In this document: positions 1-7,906 of the stretch, in pieces
Position numbering within the stretch: position 1 is the first letter of the stretch
Layout of the letters: each line of letters starts with the position of its first letter
Assembly: GCF_001696615.3 (NCBI RefSeq)
Contig: NZ_CP032279.1
Span: forward strand, 992,001 to 1,056,000
Reading direction: 5' to 3'
DNA from: Acinetobacter sp. WCHAc010034
GTDB taxonomy: Bacteria; Pseudomonadota; Gammaproteobacteria; Pseudomonadales; Moraxellaceae
Length of the DNA: 64,000 bases
Translations under genes and position numbers: made by a program
Notes under the pieces: model-generated
Told to the model about the DNA's origin: nothing
The model's database searches: none
The model's input: the letters and a program-made list of their open reading frames with translations, nothing else

Positions 1-303
1 CCGGTTTTGGTCGCGCTTTTCAGCGGGCTGATTCTGCGCGCCTGCAGACAGCAGCATGATGCAAAGCCCTTTATTTACACCCTTGCGCTGGTTGTTCTGG
101 CCTTTACCGGCTTTATTATCAGCCTGTGGCCCAACATTATTCCGCCGTCGGTTTCCATCTGGCAGGCCGCTGCGCCTGAATCCAGTCTGAAATTCACCCT
201 GGTCGGCGCAGTAATTCTGATTCCGGTGATTATCGCCTATACATTTTTGTCGTACTGGGTTTTCCGCGACAAAGTCCGCATCGGCGATGAAGGCTATCAT
301 TAA
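1..303 (+). CDS. cydB: Cytochrome d ubiquinol oxidase subunit II, C-terminal part
   Basis: The reading frame is open from the first base, so this is the 3' end of a gene that begins outside the window. The visible 100 residues hold two hydrophobic membrane segments (around residues 24-44 and 64-90) with a periplasmic stretch between them containing SLWPNIIPPSVSIWQAA. That stretch, and the ending YWVFRDKVR, fit the last two helices of CydB/CioB, the second subunit of the cytochrome bd-type quinol oxidase, which reduces oxygen in the inner membrane. The next gene, a DUF2474 mini-protein, is the usual companion of this oxidase branch and supports the call. Confidence 0.85.
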   Translation, partial: PVLVALFSGLILRACRQQHDAKPFIYTLALVVLAFTGFIISLWPNIIPPSVSIWQAAAPESSLKFTLVGAVILIPVIIAYTFLSYWVFRDKVRIGDEGYH

Positions 304-317
304 TTCAGGAGGCATCA

Positions 318-440
318 ATGAAAAAATCTGCTGACCGGCTCAGCCCATCATTATGGTTTATCCTGCTGTGGTGCTTAGGCTTTGCATCACTGGCCTTAAT
401 TGCAGGATTTTTCAGGCTGATGCTGAGCTTCGCTTATTGA
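318..440 (+). CDS. DUF2474 family small membrane protein (CydX-like)
   Basis: This 40-residue protein starts 14 bases after the cydB stop, with a good ribosome site (AGGAGG at about 307-312). It starts MKKSADRLSPSLWFILLW and has a single transmembrane helix over most of the rest. Its size, position and pattern match DUF2474 proteins, which follow cydAB/cioAB genes and are thought to act like CydX, a small subunit that stabilises the oxidase. No catalytic role is expected. The function is inferred from position and family. Confidence 0.8.
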   Translation: MKKSADRLSPSLWFILLWCLGFASLALIAGFFRLMLSFAY

Positions 441-473
441 AAATAAGCATGCATTTTGACGATTTTTAACTTA

Positions 474-516
474 AATTTATGGATAGCTGCCTGCAGCTGT
501 CCATAAATTCTTTATT
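474..516 (+). terminator. Terminator after the cyd genes
   Basis: A long inverted repeat (474-490 against 493-509, 17 pairs with one G-T wobble) is followed by a T-rich stretch. It lies 33 bases after the DUF2474 stop and ends the oxidase operon just before the MocR-type gene. Confidence 0.65.
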
Positions 517-531
517 TGAGCGCCAAGCCTT

Positions 532-1935
532 ATGTATAAGTCAGAACAGCTGGCACTGAGCCTGAAGCATTTGATTGAAAGCGGCTTCTGGAAGCCGAAT
601 GACAAGCTGCCGTCTTTGCGCCAGCAGGCGGAAGCCTCAGGATTCAGCCTGATTACTGTAATGAACGCCTATCAGGAACTGGAAGCGCAGGGGCTGATTT
701 ATTCCAAAGAAAAATTAGGCTACTTTATTGCCGGAGATGCCCTGCCGGCTGTTTCCCATAGCGTGATCCTGAATGACAAAATAGAAATCAACTCCACGGT
801 TTTCAGATATTTAAAATCCATCCAGTCGGAAAAGATCATTCCTTTCGGCAGCGCCTTTCCTGACAGCCAGCTGCTGTATTCGGCCAAGCTGATGCAGACT
901 TTAGGCCAGCGGGCCAAGCACCGCCTGAGCTATGAGCAGATGCCAAGCCTGCCGCCGGGGAATTTTGAGCTCAGAAAGCTGATCGCGCAGCGCTACTGCA
1001 TGCAGGGCATTCCCACGGATCCCTCCGATATCGTCATTACTTCAGGCGGCCTGGACGCCTTGAATTTATCCCTGCAGGCCATGACCCAGCCCGGCGACTG
1101 TATTGTGCTGCAGGAAACCATTTTTTACGGCGCATGGCAGGCTGCCGAGCACCTTGGCCTGAAAGTGATAACTATTCCGGAGCACCCCGAACACGGCATT
1201 GATTTAGATGCTTTTAAGAATGCTATTGCCCGCTATCCAGTCAAAGTCTGCCTGCTGATGCTGAACAGCCATAATCCAATCGGCTTTACGGTGAGCGATG
1301 AAATTAAGCTGCAGCTGGCTCAGCTGCTGCATGCGCATGAAATCTATTTAATTGAAGATGACGTGTATGAAGAATTGTATTTTGATCATAAAAAGCCTTT
1401 ATCGATGAAGTATTTTGATCAGCAGAATTTAGTGCTGCACTGCTCTTCATTTTCCAAAACTTTAGGCGCTGGCTTCCGGGTGGGCTGGGTTTATGCCGGC
1501 AAATTTTCAGAGCATATTCAGCATCTGCAGCTGATGAGCACACTGTCAGTGAATTCTTTCATCCAGAATGCCTTGGCCGACTATTTGTCGCACCGCTATT
1601 ATGAAAAGCATTTAAAAACGCTGCGCAATACTTTGAAGCGCTTAAAAAGCCAGTATTACCATTACTTAGCCGCGCATCTGCCTGAAGGCTGCAAAGTTGA
1701 TTATTACCCTTCCGGCTATTTTTTATGGATTAGCCTGCCGGCGCAGATTGACAGCAATCTGATTTACCATCAGCTGCTGGAAAAAGGCATCAGCGTGGCT
1801 CCCGGCGCATTATTTTACCGTACCGGCAAAAAGCACAATCATATCCGGGTGAACTGCTCATTTGAAATGACTGAAAAGATCCAGCAGGCCCTGCATGGCT
1901 TAGTTCAGTGCATTAAAGCCAGCCAGCATAACTGA
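532..1935 (+). CDS. MocR-type transcriptional regulator (GntR HTH fused to aminotransferase fold)
   Basis: At 467 residues it has the standard MocR layout. Residues 1-70 form a GntR-type winged helix-turn-helix (DKLPSLRQQAEASGFS, then TVMNAYQELEAQGLI). Residues 100-460 form a class I aminotransferase-like domain. The PLP-binding lysine is K309 in SSFSKTLGAGFRVGW, and the conserved NPIG (248-251) and EDDVYEEL (275-282) are present, so PLP is probably bound. Family members use PLP or amino-compound signals to switch transcription, usually of a neighbouring gene (PdxR and GabR are examples). The target here is not clear: there is no adjacent vitamin B6 or GABA gene, and the neighbours are cyd genes and a secreted protein. 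An aminotransferase acting as an enzyme is less likely because of the DNA-binding domain. Confidence 0.85.
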   Translation: MYKSEQLALSLKHLIESGFWKPNDKLPSLRQQAEASGFSLITVMNAYQELEAQGLIYSKEKLGYFIAGDALPAVSHSVILNDKIEINSTVFRYLKSIQSEKIIPFGSAFPDSQLLYSAKLMQTLGQRAKHRLSYEQMPSLPPGNFELRKLIAQRYCMQGIPTDPSDIVITSGGLDALNLSLQAMTQPGDCIVLQETIFYGAWQAAEHLGLKVITIPEHPEHGIDLDAFKNAIARYPVKVCLLMLNSHNPIGFTVSDEIKLQLAQLLHAHEIYLIEDDVYEELYFDHKKPLSMKYFDQQNLVLHCSSFSKTLGAGFRVGWVYAGKFSEHIQHLQLMSTLSVNSFIQNALADYLSHRYYEKHLKTLRNTLKRLKSQYYHYLAAHLPEGCKVDYYPSGYFLWISLPAQIDSNLIYHQLLEKGISVAPGALFYRTGKKHNHIRVNCSFEMTEKIQQALHGLVQCIKASQHN

Positions 1936-2111
1936 GCACTGGACAGGCGCAGTTTGCTGTGATGATTCCTTCAGAAGTCGGCTATGGCGGAGGCGCGATG
2001 CCTTCATGAAAAGTCCCCCACGGAATAAAGCATTAACCCGCTCTCTTCCCTCTTAAATAAGGTCAGCGGCACAGCATCAGCACCGTTCATTATGCAGCGC
2101 GGGCTTTGGCT

Positions 2112-2149
2112 GGCTGGAAGCAAAATGCCATCTGTCCTTGCTTCCAGCC
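2112..2149. terminator. Strong hairpin between convergent genes
   Basis: A perfect 12-bp inverted repeat (2112-2123 against 2138-2149, loop 14) lies between the stop of the MocR-type gene and the stop of the leftward secreted-protein gene. There is no clear T-run on either side, so it may stop transcription weakly or only protect the mRNA ends. Confidence 0.4.
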
Positions 2150-2213
2150 TGAATTCAGCCTTGCTGCGCTTGACCTCTCTAAGCCTACAGGCATGAAATG
2201 AGTGCCACGCCGC

Positions 2214-2792
2214 TTAATGGACGGGGATCATCAAATGCTGGTAAGGGGTTCCTGGCCACATCACATAAGGCGCAGCGGTGTCAGGCTGGGCCGCTTTCGG
2301 ATACATATCGTAGAAGCTCTGATCCGCGCCGACGATCATAATGTGCGGGCCAGTCTTAAGCCAATGGTTGCTGGCGCTGGGCTTCACAGCATAGGGGTCT
2401 ACATTGCTAGCATCGGTGCCGCCCTTCAGCATGTACATCAGGCCGATTTTTCCCGCTGCCGGGGTTTTATGGCCAATCCAGGCTTCCACCCACTTCATGG
2501 CTGCATGATCCATGCACATGGGGTCAGGGCCGGGCGTTGCCGGGTTGTCGGGCATGCAGGTGAAACCGTTGCTGCCTTTGCGCAGCATGCGCATCTGGCC
2601 CTTGGCGTCTATAGCCATAACCGCAGCCATCGCGCCCACTTTTTGCGGCGCCGCGCTGATTGCGCTGGCAATCGCATTATGATCGGCTGCCGAGTGGCCG
2701 CCTTTGGCTCCCATGGCATGATCAGCAGCCAGAACGGCCTGCGCGGGCAGGATACACCATCCGGCAATGATTAATATTTTCAGAAAGTTCAT
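2214..2792 (-). CDS. Secreted hypothetical protein, His/Met-rich near the N-terminus
   Basis: The chosen start (MNFLKILIIAG) follows a ribosome site GGAGAAG seven bases upstream; an upstream in-frame start at 2828 adds 12 residues without a signal-like character. The 192-residue product begins with a classical signal peptide ending near QAVLAADH, so it is exported to the periplasm or beyond. The mature start (DHAMGAKGGHSAADHNA) and the MCMDHAAMKW segment are rich in His and Met, and the C-terminal half carries PHIMIVG and PYVMWPGTPYQHLMIP. I do not recognise the family with certainty. A metal-related or small-molecule-binding role is possible but unproven. The gene stands alone. Confidence 0.7.
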   Translation of the reverse strand: MNFLKILIIAGWCILPAQAVLAADHAMGAKGGHSAADHNAIASAISAAPQKVGAMAAVMAIDAKGQMRMLRKGSNGFTCMPDNPATPGPDPMCMDHAAMKWVEAWIGHKTPAAGKIGLMYMLKGGTDASNVDPYAVKPSASNHWLKTGPHIMIVGADQSFYDMYPKAAQPDTAAPYVMWPGTPYQHLMIPVH

Positions 2793-3391
2793 CGCATCTT
2801 CTCCAAAACAGGAGGTTGCATTGGTCACGCCTAAGACCCGAATTCTCCTGCATCAAGGCATTTGGAGGGTGAGCTGTCAGGCGGAAATTGGTATCAGAAC
2901 CGCAGTACCTCCTTTTTTGGGGCATTGTTTACGGAATTTAGTGATATCCGCCGGCGCAAGAACAGTCCAGCCTATTTACGGCCTAAGCCTGCTGAAAACG
3001 CTGCACCGGGCAGGATTCAAAGCGCTGCTGCGCCATCAGCAGGCTGCTGATGGCGTTCAGTTTTCAAAGCATAAGCGGCGCATTCAGATGAGCCTTACCG
3101 CCCGCAGGCAATCCAGCTCAAAAGCATGCAGCGCCCACGCCTGAAAGCGGCATGCAGCATGCTCAATCAACTTGAATATTTTTTAGCCATACCGCTGCGG
3201 CGTCAATATGGCTATACCACAATCCATAGATTTCATAACAAAAAAAATTATTAGCTCACAATCGTTTTACATCCTCAACACAGCGGTATACAGCGCTTGA
3301 ATTCCCTCACAGCGGGCTGCGCATGCAGCTGAAGCGCCGGACGGGCCTGCTCCTGAGCTTTTGCCCAAGACCGGCACGGCAGCGCCGCGCA
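2793..3391. other. Intergenic region, no supported gene
   Basis: About 600 bases separate the divergent promoter side of the secreted-protein gene from the 3' end of the RND operon. Open frames here lack ribosome sites and read as non-coding. The only structure I see is an 8-bp inverted repeat (3184-3191 against 3207-3214) without a T-run. An AT-rich stretch at 3170-3260 could hold promoter elements, but nothing is convincing. Confidence 0.5.
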
Positions 3392-4789
3392 TTAAGAATA
3401 ATTTCCGCCCAATGCTGCAATCAATTGTGCTGTATTTTTAAGCTGCAGCTGCTTGAGCTCTAAGGCGGCCTGTTCAGCCTGCAGCCGCAAATTCTGCGCG
3501 CTCACCACTTCCAGATAGCTCACTAGACCTGCATTATAGCGCCGCGTAACGGCCCGCTCATTTTCCGCAGCCAGCGCAGACAATTTAACCTGCTCTGCCT
3601 GCTGCTGCCTGAAACTGGCGGACTGCATCAGCGCATCCTCCACTTCTTTCCAGCCTGTCAGCACAGCCTGCTTATAGGCTGCGGTTTTTTCATCATAATT
3701 GGCCTGCGCTGCGGCAATGCCGGCTTTTCTCTGGCCGCCGTCCCACAGCACAGCAGCGGCTTTCAGCCCTGCCGACCATAAATACTGCGGAGCCTGAAAC
3801 AGCTGGCTGAAAATCTGGCTGTTCACGGCGCTGTTCAAGCCAATGCTGACATCCGGCAGCCATGCCGTTTGCGCCAGCCCCAGCTGCGCATGGGTCGCAG
3901 CCAGTTCGCGCTCAGCGCGCAGCACATCAGGGCGCTGCAAAAGCAGCCGGCTAGGCAGCTGCACTGGAACAGCAGGCGCCTGCAATGCGCTTTGCTGCTT
4001 TGCCAGCTGAAACTGCGCTGCCGTTTTGCCCTGCAGGGCCGCCAGAATATGCTCCTGCAAATGGCGCTCCCGCTGCTGTTCCAGCTGCTGTATCTGCACC
4101 TGCTTAAGCTGGGTTTCTGCCTGTATCACATCTGCACGCGCAATCATGCCGGCAACATATTGATTCTTTAAAATTTGCACTGAACGGGCATAACTCTGCT
4201 GCGTTTGCTGAAGAATACTGATTTGCGCATCCAGCACGCGAATATTCCAATAGGCTTCTGCAGCCAGCAGCTGCTGGCTTAATTTGACCGCCTGCAATTC
4301 TGCGCCGATGGCTTCAAGATTGGCCTGCTGGCCTTCTATGGCTTTGGCCACCCGCCCCCATAGATCCGGGATCCAGCTGGCCTGAATTTCGCTGCCGAAT
4401 TGGCTGCTTGAAGCGGTATTTTTGCCGCCGCTGCGGTTTGCAGAAGCATTCAGCGCCAAACTCGGCTGACGGGCAGCCTGCTGCTGTTGCAGCAATGCAT
4501 TGGCATAGCGGAAACGGGCTTCCGCCTGCTGCAGGCTTAAATTTTCCTGATTCAGCTGCTGCATCAGCCGGCTGAGCATGGGGTCTTGATAAATCTGCCA
4601 CCAGTCCGCCCCAGCCGGCTGCAATGCGCCAGTTGCTGTCCAGTTTAAACCGGCATATTTATACTGTTCATCCGCCTGAATCTTCGGCGCCTGATATTCC
4701 GGCGGCCGCACAACAGCGGTCGAAGCGCATGCGGTCAATAGCATAAGGCCACTGAGGCAAACCGCATTTTTATAGAGCACATTCTGCAT
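3392..4789 (-). CDS. RND-type outer-membrane efflux lipoprotein (OprM/OpmB type)
   Basis: The 465-residue product starts with a lipoprotein signal (LMLLTAC, lipid-bearing Cys at residue 21), followed by PPEYQAPKI, typical of NodT/OprM channels. Two outer-membrane efflux repeats follow, with long Gln/Ala-rich helices (for example around residues 90-110 and 360-450). Trimeric channels of this family span the outer membrane and periplasm and join an RND pump through the adaptor. It is the last gene of the RND operon, six bases after the second permease, with AGGA upstream of the ATG. It is probably the dedicated channel, as OpmB is for MuxABC in Pseudomonas. Confidence 0.9.
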   Translation of the reverse strand: MQNVLYKNAVCLSGLMLLTACASTAVVRPPEYQAPKIQADEQYKYAGLNWTATGALQPAGADWWQIYQDPMLSRLMQQLNQENLSLQQAEARFRYANALLQQQQAARQPSLALNASANRSGGKNTASSSQFGSEIQASWIPDLWGRVAKAIEGQQANLEAIGAELQAVKLSQQLLAAEAYWNIRVLDAQISILQQTQQSYARSVQILKNQYVAGMIARADVIQAETQLKQVQIQQLEQQRERHLQEHILAALQGKTAAQFQLAKQQSALQAPAVPVQLPSRLLLQRPDVLRAERELAATHAQLGLAQTAWLPDVSIGLNSAVNSQIFSQLFQAPQYLWSAGLKAAAVLWDGGQRKAGIAAAQANYDEKTAAYKQAVLTGWKEVEDALMQSASFRQQQAEQVKLSALAAENERAVTRRYNAGLVSYLEVVSAQNLRLQAEQAALELKQLQLKNTAQLIAALGGNYS

Positions 4790-4795
4790 CCCACT

Positions 4796-7700
4796 TTATT
4801 CCTGTTTTCCTAAGCTCAAGGCATTCTTTCTATTCAGGCGCGGCAAGCGCTGCGCGGCTTTTTCCAGCAGCAGATACATAACTGGCGTGGTATATAGCGT
4901 CAGCAGCTGCCCCAGCGCCAAGCCCCCGGCAATCACCACGCCTAGGGGCTGGCGCAGTTCCGCGCCTTCGCCCCAGCTGAATGCCAAAGGAATAGCGCCC
5001 AGCAAAGCCGCTGTATTGGTCATTAAAATCGGGCGGAAGCGCAAAGCCGCTGCCAACAGCACCGCGTCACGGGCAGATTTTCCTGTACGGCGTTCCTGCA
5101 GGGTAAAATCAATCAGCAGAATCGCATTTTTCACCACAATGCCAATCAGCAGGAACATGCCCAGCAGCGCAATTAAGGTGAATTGAAAATTAAACAGCCG
5201 CAGCGTCAGCAATGCGCCTAAGGCCACCGCTGGAATCGTGGATAAAATCGTCAGGGGATGAATCACGCTTTCATACGTCACCCCCAGCAGAATATAAATC
5301 AGGCCAATCACCGCTAGAACCAGCAATGGCGTACTTAATCCAGCCTGCAAGCTTTCAGCTTCTACATCTTTGTCTGCAGTCATGAAAATCTCATTCGGCA
5401 GCATAATTTCCGGCAAAATGCCACGAATGGCTGCATCCGCCTGTTCAGCGCTGTAGCCTGGCTTCAGCACATAGCCAATGCCCATGGCAGCATACTGATT
5501 GCGCCGGTAAATCCGGTCATTGCTGATGCCATAAGACCATGCAGCGAAGTTGCTGAGCGGCACATATTCGCCCTGCTGATTCGGGACTTGCACATTGGCC
5601 AGCGATTCCGGCTGCTGGGTAAAATGCTGATCAACTTCCATCACCACATGAAATTGATTGCTTTGATCATGAATCGTGGAAATCTGGCGCTGCGAGAATG
5701 AGTTGTTCAGCACGCTGGAAATGCTTTCAATATCCACACCCAAGCGCCGCGCTGCTTCACGGTCAATATCCAGCGTGACATGCTGCGCGCCTTCATCACC
5801 CATGGTTTCCACTTCTTCCAGCTGCGGCAGCTTTTGCATCGCTTGGGCAACTTTTGGCGCCCATTCACGCAGCAGCGCAACATTATCCGACTGGAGCAGC
5901 AGCATATGATCTTGCCCGCTGCCGCTGGAAAATGGATCATCCAGTTCAAGCTCCTGCTCGACCCATGCTGAAAAAACCGCGCCAGCCTGCCACGGCGCAT
6001 TTTGCTTTATCCGCTCGACAATTTCATGTGAAGCTTTACCGTCACGCTCGGCCTTGGGCTTGAGGTTCACCATTAAAAAGGAATTGGTGGTTCCGCCTGC
6101 GCCGCCCGATGTGCCTATCACATCTTTGACTGCCGGATCGCTTAACAGGCTTTGGCTGAACGCCACAATCTTCGGCTGCATAATCTGGAAAGAAAATCCG
6201 TCATCGCCGCGGATAAACGCTGCAACGCGCCCAGTGTCCTGTTCGGGCAGTACCCGTTTCGGCAGCGCCTGATACAGATAGGCCGAGGCTGCAATGGCGC
6301 CGCCCCACAGTAAAATCACCACATAACTATGCCCGATCATCCATTTCAATGAATGCAAATAGCCTTGGCTGAGTTTCTGCATGCAGCTATGGCTAATGCG
6401 GTATAAAGTATTATTTTTAGCATTTTCAAGCGGTTTCAGGCAGCGAGCTGACAAGCTTGGCGTAAGCGCCAGCGAGATGAAAACCGATAAAATCACGATA
6501 AACACCAGCGTTAAGGAAAACTCTCTGAACAGCCGCTCGATCACCCCACCCATAAACAGCACGGAAATAAAAATCACCGCCAAGGCCAGATTCATGGCAA
6601 TCAAAGTCATGCCGACTTCCTGAATGCCCTTGAGCGCAGCTTGTACAGGTGGCTCTCCCTGTTCAATGTGGCGCTCGATATTTTCCAGCACCACAATCGC
6701 ATCATCCACCACCAAACCGATTGCTACAATTACCGCCATAATGGAGAGATTATTCAGCGAAAAACCGGCCAAATAGATCAGGCTGCATGCGCCAATCAAG
6801 GTAACCAGCATGGCAATGCTTGGAACCAGCGCGCTTTGCAGGCGCCCCAGCATCAACGCCACCACAATAATCACCAGCAGCATCGAAAACAGTAAAGTAT
6901 CACGCGCTTCATTCAGCCCAGCGTGGATTATTTCCGAACCATCCATCACAATGCTGAGCTGTGCATCGGCGGGAATCTGCGAACGCAGCTGCGGCAGTTT
7001 CTGTTTAATTTTTTCAATCACAGCCACGGTATTGGCATTCGGCTGCCGGCTGATTTTAATAATGACCGCAGGTTCGCCGTTATGAAAACCGCTGACATAG
7101 CGGTTCTCTGCAGCGTCCTGAACGTCGGCGACATCTTTAAGGCGAACGGCAGTCTGGCCATGCTGATGGATGACCAAATTAGCAAAATCCGCCGCATTTT
7201 TCAAACTGGCCGAGAGCGCCACCTGCCAGCGCAGCTGCTGAGTTTCCGCCACGCCCAAAGCCTGCACCACATTGCTTTTAGCCACAGCTTTGCGGACTTG
7301 CTCCAGCGATACGCCTTGCGAAATCAGCGCATTCGGATTTAAGCTAATCCGCACCGCCGGCATGGATGCCCCATCAATGCTGACATCGCCAACACCGTTG
7401 ATTTGCGCCAGAGCCGGCTGCAGCTGGCTGCTGGCGATTTCATACAGCTTGCCGGCCGATAAATGCTTTGAGCTGAATGCCAGATAAAAAATTGGGCTTT
7501 GGCTCGGATTGATCTTGAAATATTCAGGCGGACTGGGCATGCCCGAAGGCAGCTGCGGCATGGCGGCATTAATGGCGGCCTGCACTTCCCGCGCCGCTTC
7601 ATTGATGTCGGTATCCAGATCAAAATGCAGCACCACCTGCGCTGCGCTTTGGCTGCTGGATGAATTAATGCCTTTTACCCCGGAAACACCCATCATGGCG

Positions 7701-7906
7701 CGTTCCAGCGGCGCAGCGACCGTCGCCGACATGCTTTCAGGGCTGGCCCCCGGCAAGCTGGCCCGAACCACAATGGTTGGAATATCCGCCTGCGGCAAAG
7801 CCGCGACCGGCAAGCGGAAATAGGCCAATATGCCCAGCAGCACAATCGCGGTTGCCAGTAAAACACTGGCCACAGGACGGTGAATAAAAGCGGAGAGCAA
7901 ATTCAA
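4796..7906 (-). CDS. mdtC: RND efflux permease, MdtC/MuxC type
   Basis: A 1036-residue inner-membrane proton-driven pump of the HAE1 family. It starts MNLLSAFIHRPVASVLLATA, the usual first helix, and ends with a short basic cytoplasmic tail. The proton-relay Asp pair in helix 4 is present (VVDDAIVVLENIERH, near residue 400), and the second half repeats the fold (helices from about 860 on). The segment LPQADIPTIVV and the pairing with a second, different permease identify it as the C member of an MdtBC-type heteromeric pump. It overlaps the mdtB-like gene by four bases (ATGA), so the two are translationally coupled. E. coli MdtABC exports bile salts, novobiocin and, by report, enterobactin; the substrate here is unknown. 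Confidence 0.92.
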   Translation of the reverse strand: MNLLSAFIHRPVASVLLATAIVLLGILAYFRLPVAALPQADIPTIVVRASLPGASPESMSATVAAPLERAMMGVSGVKGINSSSSQSAAQVVLHFDLDTDINEAAREVQAAINAAMPQLPSGMPSPPEYFKINPSQSPIFYLAFSSKHLSAGKLYEIASSQLQPALAQINGVGDVSIDGASMPAVRISLNPNALISQGVSLEQVRKAVAKSNVVQALGVAETQQLRWQVALSASLKNAADFANLVIHQHGQTAVRLKDVADVQDAAENRYVSGFHNGEPAVIIKISRQPNANTVAVIEKIKQKLPQLRSQIPADAQLSIVMDGSEIIHAGLNEARDTLLFSMLLVIIVVALMLGRLQSALVPSIAMLVTLIGACSLIYLAGFSLNNLSIMAVIVAIGLVVDDAIVVLENIERHIEQGEPPVQAALKGIQEVGMTLIAMNLALAVIFISVLFMGGVIERLFREFSLTLVFIVILSVFISLALTPSLSARCLKPLENAKNNTLYRISHSCMQKLSQGYLHSLKWMIGHSYVVILLWGGAIAASAYLYQALPKRVLPEQDTGRVAAFIRGDDGFSFQIMQPKIVAFSQSLLSDPAVKDVIGTSGGAGGTTNSFLMVNLKPKAERDGKASHEIVERIKQNAPWQAGAVFSAWVEQELELDDPFSSGSGQDHMLLLQSDNVALLREWAPKVAQAMQKLPQLEEVETMGDEGAQHVTLDIDREAARRLGVDIESISSVLNNSFSQRQISTIHDQSNQFHVVMEVDQHFTQQPESLANVQVPNQQGEYVPLSNFAAWSYGISNDRIYRRNQYAAMGIGYVLKPGYSAEQADAAIRGILPEIMLPNEIFMTADKDVEAESLQAGLSTPLLVLAVIGLIYILLGVTYESVIHPLTILSTIPAVALGALLTLRLFNFQFTLIALLGMFLLIGIVVKNAILLIDFTLQERRTGKSARDAVLLAAALRFRPILMTNTAALLGAIPLAFSWGEGAELRQPLGVVIAGGLALGQLLTLYTTPVMYLLLEKAAQRLPRLNRKNALSLGKQE

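Noticed and set aside
2767..3144. 125-codon plus-strand frame in the gap before the RND operon
   Set aside because: It overlaps the start of the secreted-protein gene on the other strand and has Arg/Ser/Ala-rich shadow-like content.
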